The notes: generated by a model from the sequence alone, not told the origin. A stretch of DNA of 64,000 bases from Halococcus sediminicola (GCF_000755245.1 NZ_BBMP01000022.1:62001-126000); one strand, 5' to 3'. Numbered from the stretch's first letter, positions 49,606 through 57,777 are shown. Translations and numbers: made by a program.

Positions 49606-51039
49606 ATGAGTTCAGATCAAGACCACCTACGAGAGACCGACTCGGAGAAGCGCTTCGAGTTCAAGAAAGAACAGTCCTCGGCGTTCCAGGCCGAGAAGGG
49701 AGAACTCGACGAGGAGACCATCCGCCTGATCTCCGAGGACAAGGACGAACCCGAGTGGATGCTGGAGCGGCGGCTCCGCGCGCTCCGGCAGTTCCACGCG
49801 ATGCCGATGCCGACCGACTGGCCGGGCCAGCCCGACCTGAGCGAGGTCGACGTTGAGGAGATCGTCCCGTACATCCGCCCGGACGTCGAGATGCGCGGCG
49901 GCGTCGACGACTGGAACGAACTGCCAGAGGAGATCAAGGACACCTTCGACAAACTGGGAATCCCCGAAGCGGAGAAGAACGCACTCTCCGGTGTGGGTGC
50001 CCAGTACGAATCCGAGGTCGTCTACCAGAACATGCAGGAGCGCTGGGAGGAGAAGGGCGTCATCTTCTGCAACATGGACAAGGCAGTCCAAGAGCACCCC
50101 GAAATCGTCAAGGAGTACTTCATGACGAAGTGCGTGCCGCCGTCGGACAACAAGTTCGCGGCGCTGCACGGAGCCATCTGGTCGGGTGGCTCGTTCGTCT
50201 ACGTCCCCGAGGACGTCACCGTGGAGATGCCCGTCCAGGCGTACTTCCGGATGAACTCGGAGGGGATGGGTCAGTTCGAGCACACGCTCATCATCGCCGA
50301 GGAGAACTCGGAAGTCCACTACATCGAGGGCTGTTCGGCACCCAAGTACAGCAAGTTCAACCTCCACTCGGGCGGCGTCGAGGTGTTCGTCAAGGAGAAC
50401 GCCCACGTCCAGTATTCCACCGTCCAAAACTGGTCGAAGAACACCTACAACCTGAACACCAAGCGCGCGATCTGCGAGTCCGAGGGGACAATGGAGTGGA
50501 TTTCGGGGTCGATGGGGTCGAAGGCCACGATGCTCTACCCCTCGACCATCCTGAAAGGTCGCGGCGCGACCGACAACCACATCACCATCGCCTTCGCCGG
50601 CGAGGGCCAGAACATCGACACCGGTGCGAAGGTCTACCACAACGCGCCCCGCACTAAATCGACCATCGAGTCGAAGTCGATCTCGAAGGACGGCGGTCGC
50701 ACCAACTATCGAGGACTGGTGCACATCTCCGACGGCGCGGAGAACTCCAGTACGTCAGTGGAGTGTGACGCGCTGATGTTCGACAACGAGTCGACCTCCG
50801 ATACGATGCCGTACATGGAGATCGAGGAGTCGAAGGTCGACGTCGCCCACGAGGCTACTGTGGGGAAGATCGGCGACGAGGACGTCTTCTATCTCCAGTC
50901 GCGCGGGCTGGACGACGACGACGCCAAACAGATGATCGTCGCCGGGTTCATCGAGCCGATCACCGAAGAACTACCCATCGAGTACGCCGTCGAGCTCAAC
51001 CGACTCATCGAACTCGAAATGGAAGGGAGTCTCGGGTAA
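49606..51039 (+). CDS. sufB: Fe-S assembly scaffold SufB
   Basis: A 477-residue SufB, the scaffold on which Fe-S clusters form. It has the beta-helix core (EGCSAPKYSKFNLHSGGVEV, GSMGSKATMLYPSTIL) and conserved residues in GRTNYRGLVHISDGAENS. SufB binds SufC and SufD in the cytoplasm. The acidic N terminus of about 40 residues is halophilic. Starts 28 nt after sufC and ends 3 nt before sufD. Confidence 0.96.
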   Translation: MSSDQDHLRETDSEKRFEFKKEQSSAFQAEKGELDEETIRLISEDKDEPEWMLERRLRALRQFHAMPMPTDWPGQPDLSEVDVEEIVPYIRPDVEMRGGVDDWNELPEEIKDTFDKLGIPEAEKNALSGVGAQYESEVVYQNMQERWEEKGVIFCNMDKAVQEHPEIVKEYFMTKCVPPSDNKFAALHGAIWSGGSFVYVPEDVTVEMPVQAYFRMNSEGMGQFEHTLIIAEENSEVHYIEGCSAPKYSKFNLHSGGVEVFVKENAHVQYSTVQNWSKNTYNLNTKRAICESEGTMEWISGSMGSKATMLYPSTILKGRGATDNHITIAFAGEGQNIDTGAKVYHNAPRTKSTIESKSISKDGGRTNYRGLVHISDGAENSSTSVECDALMFDNESTSDTMPYMEIEESKVDVAHEATVGKIGDEDVFYLQSRGLDDDDAKQMIVAGFIEPITEELPIEYAVELNRLIELEMEGSLG

Positions 51040-51042
51040 TCG

Positions 51043-52254
51043 ATGAGCGCGCAGATACACGCAAATCTCACCGAGGAGCAGGTTCGGGAGATTTCCGAGG
51101 GTCTCGACGAACCGGAGTGGCTGCTCGACGAGCGCCTCGACGCGCTCGCGGCGCTCGACGGTCTCGACATGCCCGACGTCATCCGGACGCCGGGGCGCAA
51201 CTGGACGAACCTCTACAACCTCGATTTCGAGAACCTCGTCGATCCGCTCAACGCGGCCGAGGAGAAGGATCAGGTCGGTCCCGAGGAGGTCGAGGTCCTG
51301 TCCATCGCGGAGGCGCTCGCCGAGCACGAGGACCTCGTCCGCGAGCACTTCGGCTCGATCATCGATCCCACCGAGAACTACCTGACGGCGCTCCAGACGG
51401 CGCTGTTTTCGACTGGCACAGTCGTATTCGTTCCCGACGGCGTCGATGCCGAGGATGTCACCGTGCGCACGCGGATGAACTCGCGGTCGCTGTTCAACTA
51501 CACGCTCGTCGTGACGGGTGAATCGAGTTCGGTGACGATTCTCGAACGCCAGACGACTGGCGACGAGATCGACGGCGAGCGCTACTACTCGGGACTCGTC
51601 GAGATCGCCGCCGGCGAGAATTCAAATGTGCAGTACGGCTCGCTCCAGAACGTCGATGAGGAGACGTACACCTACACGCTCAAGCGCGGTCACGCCGACA
51701 CCTACGCCACCGTCAACTGGATCGAAGGCAACGTCGGCTCGCGGCTCACCAAGTCCTCCGTCGAGACGCGGCTGCTCGGCGAAGGTTCCGAATCGAAGAT
51801 CGTCGGAGCCTTCTTCGGCCACGACGACCAGCATTTCGACGTCGCCTCTCGTGTCTGGCACGAGGCAGAACATACTACTGCGGACCTCGTGACCCGGGGC
51901 GTGCTCGACGACGAGGCGCGCTCGGTCTACGAGGGTGTTCAGGACGTCGGCCGCGAGGCGTGGAACACGAGTTCCTACCAGCGTGAGAACACCCTGATGC
52001 TGAGCGACGAATCGGAGGCCGACGCGTCCCCCAAGCTGATCATCAACAACCACGACACCGAGGCGAGCCACTCGGCGACGGTCGGACAGGTCGACCAGCA
52101 GGACCTGTTCTACATGACCTCGCGGGGGGTCTCACCGCGGGCGGCACGGAACATGCTCGTCGAGGGCTTCTTCGTTCCCGTCCTGGACGAGATCGCCGTA
52201 GAGGAGTTCCGCGACGACCTCGACGATCTCGTGGCGGCGCGCCTGCGGGAGTAA
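51043..52254 (+). CDS. sufD: Fe-S assembly protein SufD
   Basis: A 403-residue SufD, partner of SufB in the SufBC2D complex. The beta-helix domain holds ENSNVQYGSLQNVDEETYTY and the C-terminal helix (HSATVGQVDQQDLFYMTSRG, then AARNMLVEGFF) forms the SufC contact. The two proteins share the fold of SufB, as expected. Starts 3 nt after the sufB stop, so it is cotranscribed. Confidence 0.95.
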   Translation: MSAQIHANLTEEQVREISEGLDEPEWLLDERLDALAALDGLDMPDVIRTPGRNWTNLYNLDFENLVDPLNAAEEKDQVGPEEVEVLSIAEALAEHEDLVREHFGSIIDPTENYLTALQTALFSTGTVVFVPDGVDAEDVTVRTRMNSRSLFNYTLVVTGESSSVTILERQTTGDEIDGERYYSGLVEIAAGENSNVQYGSLQNVDEETYTYTLKRGHADTYATVNWIEGNVGSRLTKSSVETRLLGEGSESKIVGAFFGHDDQHFDVASRVWHEAEHTTADLVTRGVLDDEARSVYEGVQDVGREAWNTSSYQRENTLMLSDESEADASPKLIINNHDTEASHSATVGQVDQQDLFYMTSRGVSPRAARNMLVEGFFVPVLDEIAVEEFRDDLDDLVAARLRE

Positions 52255-52330
52255 CCGTTTACTGCCTCCGGTTCTCGACGTTTCTCATGCACGACATCGA
52301 GGCATCGATTTTCGAGCGCGCTTTCCGTGG

Positions 52331-52819
52331 ATGGCAGCCGTGAGCGTCAGCCAACCGGTGGCCTCGGACCACCAGCTCGCCCGGCTCCTCCAGATCGGGA
52401 TGGTCCTCGAAGAGGTCGTCGAGGCGCGTGCCCACCAACACCACTCCGCGGGGGACGACCTCGACGCCGACATCGAGGACCTCTTGGAGCACGCCGCCGA
52501 GGAATCGGCCGACCACCGCGACCGGCTGGCGGCGCTCATCGACGACCTCGACGCCGAACAGGTTCCGTTCGAACAGATCGAACCGCTCGTCGCCGCCCAC
52601 TACGAGCGCGACCGCGACACCGATGGGATCCTCTACGATCAACTGTGCAACGAAGAGACTGCCTACAAGTTCTACGACGACCTCATCGCCGCGGTCGAAT
52701 CGAGTGCCGCGACGTTCGGCATCGACCGCGGGCGCCTGCTCGACACCCTCTCGACCATCCGCGCCGAGGAAGCGGAGGGGGCCGAGGAGGTCACACGATT
52801 GATGGAGGCGCGCGAATGA
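52331..52819 (+). CDS. Ferritin-like/rubrerythrin-fold protein
   Basis: A 162-residue all-helical protein of the ferritin-like superfamily, with potential di-iron ligands in GMVLEEVVEARAHQHHSAG and LLEHAAEESADHRDRL, and later NEETAYKFYDDLI. Iron storage, iron chaperone or oxidative protection is likely from the fold and position, directly between sufD and a DtxR-type regulator. The ligand pattern is not fully standard, so di-iron binding is inferred. ATG at 52331; a GTG nearby is possible. Confidence 0.7.
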   Translation: MAAVSVSQPVASDHQLARLLQIGMVLEEVVEARAHQHHSAGDDLDADIEDLLEHAAEESADHRDRLAALIDDLDAEQVPFEQIEPLVAAHYERDRDTDGILYDQLCNEETAYKFYDDLIAAVESSAATFGIDRGRLLDTLSTIRAEEAEGAEEVTRLMEARE

Positions 52820-52850
52820 GTTCTCCCTTCCATTGCCGGAGGTGGCGCAA

Positions 52851-53282
52851 GTGAACTCGGCAGAGCAGTATCTGAAGGCCATCTATCTCGTTCAGCAGGT
52901 CGAAGACGGCCCGGCGGCCACGGGGCGGTTGGCCGAGAGCCTCGACGTGAGTCCGGCGAGCGCCAACGAGATGATCGGCAAGCTCGAAGCGCGCGGGCTG
53001 GCCGACCACGAGAAGTACAAGGGCGTGACGCTCACCGACGAGGGTATTGAGCGCGCCCGCGAGTCGCTCCAGACCTACTGCATCATCGAGCGCTTCCTCG
53101 TGGAGGTGCTCGACGTCGAGGACTTTCGCACCGAAGCGGGTCAACTCGAAAGTGTCATCGACGAGACGGTCGCCGAGCGCCTCGACACCATCATTGACCG
53201 CGAACCGCAGTGTCCCGACTGCTTTGCCCCCGACGAGGACGTCTGTGCGCTGCTCGACGCCGAGACCGGCGCGGCCGATTGA
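52851..53282 (+). CDS. DtxR/SirR-family metal-dependent regulator
   Basis: A 143-residue DtxR-type repressor. The N-terminal winged helix (AEQYLKAIYLVQQ, then RLAESLDVSPASANEMIGKLEARGLADHEK) is followed by a dimerisation/metal domain (ESLQTYCIIERFLVEVLDV). The end carries CPDCFAPDEDVC, an extra cysteine cluster that may bind metal. It probably responds to iron or manganese and could control the suf/ferritin-like genes upstream. The GTG at 52851 (read as MNSAEQYL) is chosen. Confidence 0.87.
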   Translation: MNSAEQYLKAIYLVQQVEDGPAATGRLAESLDVSPASANEMIGKLEARGLADHEKYKGVTLTDEGIERARESLQTYCIIERFLVEVLDVEDFRTEAGQLESVIDETVAERLDTIIDREPQCPDCFAPDEDVCALLDAETGAAD

Positions 53283-53331
53283 ACAGTCCTCTCGAAGCGT
53301 TCAAGTGTACTCCTGCGATAGCTGAGTGCGA

Positions 53332-53404
53332 AGTCCCGTGGTGTAGCGGCCAATCATAATGGCCTTTGGAGCCATTGACGGCGGTTCGAATCCGCCCGGG
53401 ACTA
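53332..53404 (+). tRNA. tRNA-Gln (anticodon UUG)
   Basis: A 73-nt cloverleaf. The acceptor stem AGTCCCG pairs with CGGGACT, followed by discriminator A. The anticodon stem ATGGC/GCCAT encloses CTTTGGA with anticodon TTG. The T arm is GGCGG-TTCGAAT-CCGCC. The D arm (GTGT/TCAT) is weaker, with one mismatch. The CCA end is not encoded. It decodes CAA (and CAG by wobble). No att duplication was seen next to it. Confidence 0.95.
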
Positions 53405-53424
53405 TGGAGAATTTATTACATTTT

Positions 53425-53736
53425 CTAAAACAGATCGAGTCCGAGCATCTCTTCTTGGATCTCGTTGCCGGCCCGAATGTGACATTCGCTCCGTGGATTC
53501 GCGCTGCACAGCAACACGTAGCCCTCTTTCTTGTCCTCTTTTTCGAGGGCCATCCCGTCGCTCTGGTCGACCTCCCCTTCGAGCAGTTTGCCGGTACAGG
53601 TGGTGCAGTTTCCCTCTCGACAGGAGTAGGGCAGGTCGAGACCCGCTTCGAGACCGGCGTCGAGGACGTACTCGCCCTCGCTCACGTCGAGTTCGTGGGT
53701 GTCGCCATCGAACTCGATGGAGACTCGATGACTCAC
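53425..53736 (-). CDS. Plant-type [2Fe-2S] ferredoxin
   Basis: A 103-residue ferredoxin with Cys39, Cys44, Cys47 and Cys77 (C-x4-C-x2-C-x29-C), the plant-type pattern: CREGNCTTCTGKL and LLCSANPRSEC. It lacks the long N-terminal domain of the abundant halophile ferredoxin. It is the last gene of a three-gene overlapping operon, its ATG inside the stop of the 95-residue gene, so it most likely gives electrons to the di-iron protein encoded first. Confidence 0.92.
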   Translation of the reverse strand: MSHRVSIEFDGDTHELDVSEGEYVLDAGLEAGLDLPYSCREGNCTTCTGKLLEGEVDQSDGMALEKEDKKEGYVLLCSANPRSECHIRAGNEIQEEMLGLDLF

Positions 53737-54020
53737 ACGCGCTGACGGAGCTTGTACATCTCGAGCGCTTCGAGGCGCGGGTCGCCGGTGCTACTGGTGT
53801 CCTCGTCGAGGCTCGCGCCGCTGACCATCTCGTTGAACGAAGTGCTGACGCCCTCCTCCTCGAACGACGAGTCCATGATGTAGGCCACGTTGTCCCGGAT
53901 CTCCTCTTCGCTCTCGTCGAGTTCGTCGGCGGCCTCGGCGATGGCTTCGTCGACTTCCCCCTCGCTCGCGGTGAACGATGCCCCGCGGGCGAGTTCGCGG
54001 AGTTCGCGGTCCTGGGCCAT
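53733..54020 (-). CDS. 95-residue protein of the di-iron operon
   Basis: A small, very acidic, helical protein (GASFTASEGEVDEAIAEAAD) with a C-terminal motif LEALEMYKLRQRV. No cysteine, no membrane segment, no recognised domain. Its gene overlaps both neighbours (1 nt with the R2-like gene, 4 nt with the ferredoxin gene). The size and position recall the small coupling proteins of di-iron monooxygenases, but there is no sequence proof. Confidence 0.65.
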   Translation of the reverse strand: MAQDRELRELARGASFTASEGEVDEAIAEAADELDESEEEIRDNVAYIMDSSFEEEGVSTSFNEMVSGASLDEDTSSTGDPRLEALEMYKLRQRV

Positions 54021-55069
54021 CAGTCGTCACCCCCATCGGCGGCGACGCCACGCTTTCGCTGATAGTGGCTCTCCTGGTCTTCGAGCCGGGCGTCGAGATC
54101 CCACTCGGTGATCTCGTCGTATCGAGCACTCACACGGTCCATGACCTGCATGTAATCGACGTCACAGCCCAAGGTCTCGTTGTACATCCCGTCGATGAGG
54201 TTCCCGCCGCGCATGAGCGTCGCGTCGATGTCGAGACCGAGCGGGTCGCCCACCGCCTCGGTGTACATGTAGGCGAAATCGGCCATGTAGGGGACATCCT
54301 CGTAGAGCGTGTTCACGATGCCGTCCTCGACGCCCTGATAGGCCGGTTCGCCGGCGCGCTCCTTTTCCAAGAGTTCCTTCAGGAGTTCGACGCCGTGGGT
54401 GATGTGGCGACCCTCGTCGGTGCTGATGAACTTGAAAGCGTAGTTCAGTAAGGGGAGGTTCGCCCGTTCGGGCAGTTTGCTGATGGCTGTGGAACCGACT
54501 CGTGCGAGGATTCCCTCGACGTTCAGGTGGTAGTTCGTTGCAGCCTTGGCGATGTCTACTGGGTCTTTGGTCTGTGCGGCTTTGGCGGTCAAGAGACCTT
54601 GATGTTCGAACACCTCGCCCAGTCCCGTAGTTTGGACGATGGGGACCCGTGTTCCGCGCCGCGGGTCGAGTTCGGTGTAGTTGTCGCGGTCGTCCATCAC
54701 CTCGTTCATGTAGATGTCGAGGAACTGGGTGTGTTTGTGCTCGGTGAGGGTGAGCATCGTCATGAACATCTCCTTCTGTCGGTTGCCTGCCAAGCAGTCG
54801 GCTCCCATCGCCCGCGAGAGGTTGGTGGCGGCGTCGCCGGCGACCTCGGTCTCGCCATCTAAAAAGCCCGACAGCAGATATCGAATCTGGTTGCGCTCGT
54901 CCTCGTCGAGCGATGCCCACGCCTCGCGGTCCTGCTCGAAGCCGATCTCGTCGAACAGTTTCTCGACGTTCCACGTGCCCAGTTCGACACCCTTCTGGAA
55001 CAGCTGATACCACTTGTCCCCAGTGTCGATGCGCTGGCCGGCGTACGTCGGTTCGACTGGCTGTGCCAT
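54020..55069 (-). CDS. R2-like di-iron oxidase (R2lox-like)
   Basis: A 349-residue ferritin-fold protein of the ribonucleotide-reductase R2 superfamily. Metal ligands fit Glu73 (or Glu75), Glu110-x2-His113 (TEHKHTQF), Glu185 (HLNVEG) and Glu219-x2-His222 (DEGRH). The residue four after His113 is Leu117, so the canonical radical Tyr is missing. Val76 and Tyr180 lie at the same distance from their ligands as the Val-Tyr cross-link pair of R2lox enzymes. It may be a ligand-binding oxidase or oxygenase rather than RNR. The ATG at 55069 lies under a TATA/operator region. Confidence 0.8.
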   Translation of the reverse strand: MAQPVEPTYAGQRIDTGDKWYQLFQKGVELGTWNVEKLFDEIGFEQDREAWASLDEDERNQIRYLLSGFLDGETEVAGDAATNLSRAMGADCLAGNRQKEMFMTMLTLTEHKHTQFLDIYMNEVMDDRDNYTELDPRRGTRVPIVQTTGLGEVFEHQGLLTAKAAQTKDPVDIAKAATNYHLNVEGILARVGSTAISKLPERANLPLLNYAFKFISTDEGRHITHGVELLKELLEKERAGEPAYQGVEDGIVNTLYEDVPYMADFAYMYTEAVGDPLGLDIDATLMRGGNLIDGMYNETLGCDVDYMQVMDRVSARYDEITEWDLDARLEDQESHYQRKRGVAADGGDD

Positions 55070-55080
55070 GCGTACACACA

Positions 55081-55110
55081 CAGGAAGAACGGGGATGACG
55101 GTTGTTCCTG
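55081..55110. promoter_or_regulatory. Inverted repeat in the di-iron operon promoter
   Basis: CAGGAAGAAC (55081-55090) and GTTGTTCCTG (55101-55110) are inverted with 9 of 10 positions matching and a 10-nt spacer. On the minus strand the site lies between a CGTATAG TATA element (55111-55117) and the ATG at 55069, over the expected transcription start. A repressor site is likely. Confidence 0.55.
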
Positions 55111-55123
55111 CTATACGCGGTGT

Positions 55124-55816
55124 TTAAAATAGGTATCGGCTGTCGACCCGTCCGGCCGTGTCGCCCAACTCCTGGGCGGCCTCGCTGTATGGCAGAATCG
55201 TGGTCGTCGAGCCGTCGAGTTCGAGGTCTTCGGAGAAGATGGATTCCATCACGTCCGCACCCTCCAGAAGATCCTTCCAGTTCCCGTAGGGACCGACGAT
55301 CCGGAACCCGGGGTCGCGCGCTTCGGGATCTTCGAGAACCGCAGTCTCACGGCACTCGCCATCGTGGAGGTCGACGTACGCGTGGATGGTGTCCTTGTGG
55401 AGATACCGCTCCAGTTGATCGAGCAGGTCGTCGAGGTCGGCGGGGAACGCCTCCCGAAGGGTGGGGAACGTGATGGCGGGGGCATCGGCCACGGGGGTCG
55501 CCATCACCGCCGCGACGAGCCGTTCGTGGTCGCTGCCCTCTTGATCGGCCAGTCGCCCGTCGAGTTCGTCCGGTGTGCCGGCGAGCAGCGTTTCGACCCG
55601 CTCTTGGGAGAGCGACTGGAGATTCTCACGAAGTTCCCGCGAAAGCTCCTCGGGGAGGTCCCCGAGCGGTGTCTCGGTGGGAACGTCCGTGATTTCGAAG
55701 ACGAAATCACCCGCGAAATCGACGCCCCAACCCTCGCTCGCCTCCCGGTAGGCCTGATTGTCGTTCAGCGCCGCCCGATACGCGGCGAGCCACTCGCGCG
55801 ATGGAAACCACTCCAT
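55124..55816 (-). CDS. SCP2-like protein with a large insert
   Basis: A 230-residue acidic protein. The start (WLAAYRAALNDNQAYREASEGWGVDFAGDF) and end (GFRIVGPYGNWKDLLEGAD, ILPYSEAAQELGDTAG) match archaeal sterol-carrier-protein-2-like domains, which bind lipophilic ligands such as acyl-CoA. Between them is an unusual helical insert (about residues 45-140, opening VPTETPLGDLPEELSREL). What the insert does is unknown. The ATG at 55816 is used. It lies upstream of the di-iron operon on the same strand and divergent from a second SCP2 gene. Confidence 0.65.
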   Translation of the reverse strand: MEWFPSREWLAAYRAALNDNQAYREASEGWGVDFAGDFVFEITDVPTETPLGDLPEELSRELRENLQSLSQERVETLLAGTPDELDGRLADQEGSDHERLVAAVMATPVADAPAITFPTLREAFPADLDDLLDQLERYLHKDTIHAYVDLHDGECRETAVLEDPEARDPGFRIVGPYGNWKDLLEGADVMESIFSEDLELDGSTTTILPYSEAAQELGDTAGRVDSRYLF

Positions 55817-55905
55817 GCTGACGCCAGTCGGTCGACATCCCTGATGGTTCGTGCAGTCATACACGGCCGTTTATCCCTACCGGCCGCCCAGCGCTCGCCC
55901 GAGGG

Positions 55906-55914
55906 GATATAAAG
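55906..55914 (+). promoter_or_regulatory. TATA box in SCP2/SCP2 divergent region
   Basis: GATATAAAG lies 84-92 nt before the ATG at 55998, implying a leader of about 60 nt. On the minus strand a TAGGGATAAAC at 55869-55879 could serve the other gene. Nothing else is seen in this 181-bp region. Confidence 0.45.
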
Positions 55915-55997
55915 CACCTGTTATCCATCGAAGCAAGCCCATTGTGATCCCGGTCATCCCCGGTAGTACGGTCGGCCACGACGCCGACACAAAAATC

Positions 55998-56564
55998 ATG
56001 CCAGACGAACAACTCATCCGTCGCATCGAGGACTCGCTCGAACAGGACCAAGACCAGCTCGAAGAGGATCTGCCCGAGATACTCGCCGACATGGAGGGCC
56101 AGACCGACGAGCTCGTGCGCGAGCACCCGCAGGTGATGGCGAGCATTCTCGGGCGCATGGAGGAGATGGACATCGCCTCGTTCGTCTCCGAAAACCCCGA
56201 GACCGCAGACCAGTTCCAGGAACTGCTCTGGTCGGGGATGCGCGTGATGGTTGAACAGAACCCCGAGGTCAAAGAGCAAATCAACGAGGATATCACGACG
56301 AATTTCGAGGCCGACGACTGCCCGATGGAGGGCCATCTCGAAGTCAGAAAAGAAGAGGAACTCATCACCGGCGGGGCGGGTCAACTCGACGACGCCGACA
56401 TCACCATCACCGGGCCCGCGGACGTGCTGGTGGGTCTCATCACCGGGAACGTGGACCCGATTCAGGGGTTCATGCAGCAGCAGTACGAGATGGATGGCCC
56501 GGTCCAGAAGGGCACGAAGCTCGCGCCCATCATGAACAGCCTCTCCGAGCAGGTGCCCGAGTGA
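55998..56564 (+). CDS. SCP2 sterol-transfer family protein
   Basis: A 188-residue protein. The first half is acidic and helical (LEQDQDQLEEDLPEILADM); the second is a standard SCP2 domain, CPMEGHLEVRKEEELITGG followed by DADITITGPADVLVGLITG and DPIQGFMQQQYEMDG. It would bind fatty acyl or isoprenoid ligands. It starts an operon: the acyl-CoA dehydrogenase follows 1 nt later, which fits delivery of acyl-CoA to that enzyme. Confidence 0.85.
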   Translation: MPDEQLIRRIEDSLEQDQDQLEEDLPEILADMEGQTDELVREHPQVMASILGRMEEMDIASFVSENPETADQFQELLWSGMRVMVEQNPEVKEQINEDITTNFEADDCPMEGHLEVRKEEELITGGAGQLDDADITITGPADVLVGLITGNVDPIQGFMQQQYEMDGPVQKGTKLAPIMNSLSEQVPE

Positions 56565-56565
56565 G

Positions 56566-57774
56566 ATGGAGCTAACCGACGACCAGCAGGCGTTCCGCGC
56601 GGACCTCCGGGAATACCTCGACGACACCATCGACCCGATCGTCGACGAGTCGGATCGAAACGGGCCGATGAGTCGGGACGAACTGATGGGCTACATCGAC
56701 GACCTGAACGAACTCGGCGTCGGGTTCGACCCCGAGACGGCCCCGAACTTCTTCGGCGACGTCTGGAACTTCACGATTGCCGCCGAGGAGATCAGCTACA
56801 CGTGGCCGAGTCTCTTGGTAGGCGTGATGATGTCCTTTCCCGCGCTGTTCGTCCAGTTCGCATCCGAGCAGACCCGCGAGGCGATGCTCCCCAAACTCGA
56901 AGACGGCGACTGTCTCTCGGCGCTCGCCGTCACCGAGCCGAAAGGCGGCAGCGACACCGCTCGGCCGAACACCGTGGCGAAAAAAGACGGCGAGGAGTTC
57001 GTTTTGAATGGAGAGAAGACGTGGGTCGGCAACGCCCACTACGCCGACTGCGTGCTCGTGGTCGCCCGCGACGACTCGACGGGGGCCTCGGACATGTTCA
57101 TGGTCGACAGGGAGAACAATGCCTTCGAGACCGAGGAACTCGACAAGATGGGCTGGAAGGGTGTCTCGAACGCGACGATCTCCTTCGACAACGTGCGCGT
57201 GCCCGAGGGCAATCGCCTCTCGAACATGTTCTCGAACGCCATCATGGCGGGCAACGACATGAACGACATCGTGCCGTTCCCCGAAAGTGTCACACAGCTG
57301 TTCTTCGACCAGAAACCGCTGAACGCGACGTTCTCGTTCATGCGCACGGGGATGTCGTTCATGTCCGTGGGCATCATGCAGGCGGCCTTCGACGCCGCGC
57401 TCGACCGGGCGACCGACCGCGAGACGTTCGGCAAGCCGATCGCCGAACACCAACTCGTCACCGAGAAGCTGTACGACATGAAGGCCGGTCTCGAAACCTC
57501 CCGCCAGCTCTCGCGGCGGGCGGCCGAACTGCTCGAAGACGGCAGCGAGGACGCGCGCCTGATGTCCTCGCTGGCGAAGGGCTACACCAGCGAGACGTGT
57601 AAGGACGTGACCGACGACGCCCTACAGGTGTACGGCGGCGAGGGCCTGAAGACCGAAAACCGGCTCGAACGCTACTACCGCGACGCCCGTGTCATGACCA
57701 TTCCCGACGGCACCACCGAGATCCAGAAGCTCATCGTCGGGAAGGAACTCACCGGCCAGAGCGCGTACAACTGA
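56566..57774 (+). CDS. Acyl-CoA dehydrogenase family flavoprotein
   Basis: A 402-residue acyl-CoA dehydrogenase fold: N-terminal helices, FAD segment ALAVTEPKGGSDTA, WVGNAHYADCVLVVARDD, and C-terminal YGGEGLKTENRLERYYRDAR then MTIPDGTTEIQ. At the usual catalytic Glu of the EGT motif the residue is Asp381 (PDGTTE). It could still act as base, or mark a changed substrate. Substrate chain type is unknown. In operon with the SCP2 and HTH_10 genes. Confidence 0.87.
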   Translation: MELTDDQQAFRADLREYLDDTIDPIVDESDRNGPMSRDELMGYIDDLNELGVGFDPETAPNFFGDVWNFTIAAEEISYTWPSLLVGVMMSFPALFVQFASEQTREAMLPKLEDGDCLSALAVTEPKGGSDTARPNTVAKKDGEEFVLNGEKTWVGNAHYADCVLVVARDDSTGASDMFMVDRENNAFETEELDKMGWKGVSNATISFDNVRVPEGNRLSNMFSNAIMAGNDMNDIVPFPESVTQLFFDQKPLNATFSFMRTGMSFMSVGIMQAAFDAALDRATDRETFGKPIAEHQLVTEKLYDMKAGLETSRQLSRRAAELLEDGSEDARLMSSLAKGYTSETCKDVTDDALQVYGGEGLKTENRLERYYRDARVMTIPDGTTEIQKLIVGKELTGQSAYN

Positions 57775-57777
57775 CCC

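Noticed and set aside
53332-53424. Integration site at the tRNA-Gln 3' end
   Set aside because: No integrase, no direct repeat of the tRNA end and no change in gene content was found next to it.
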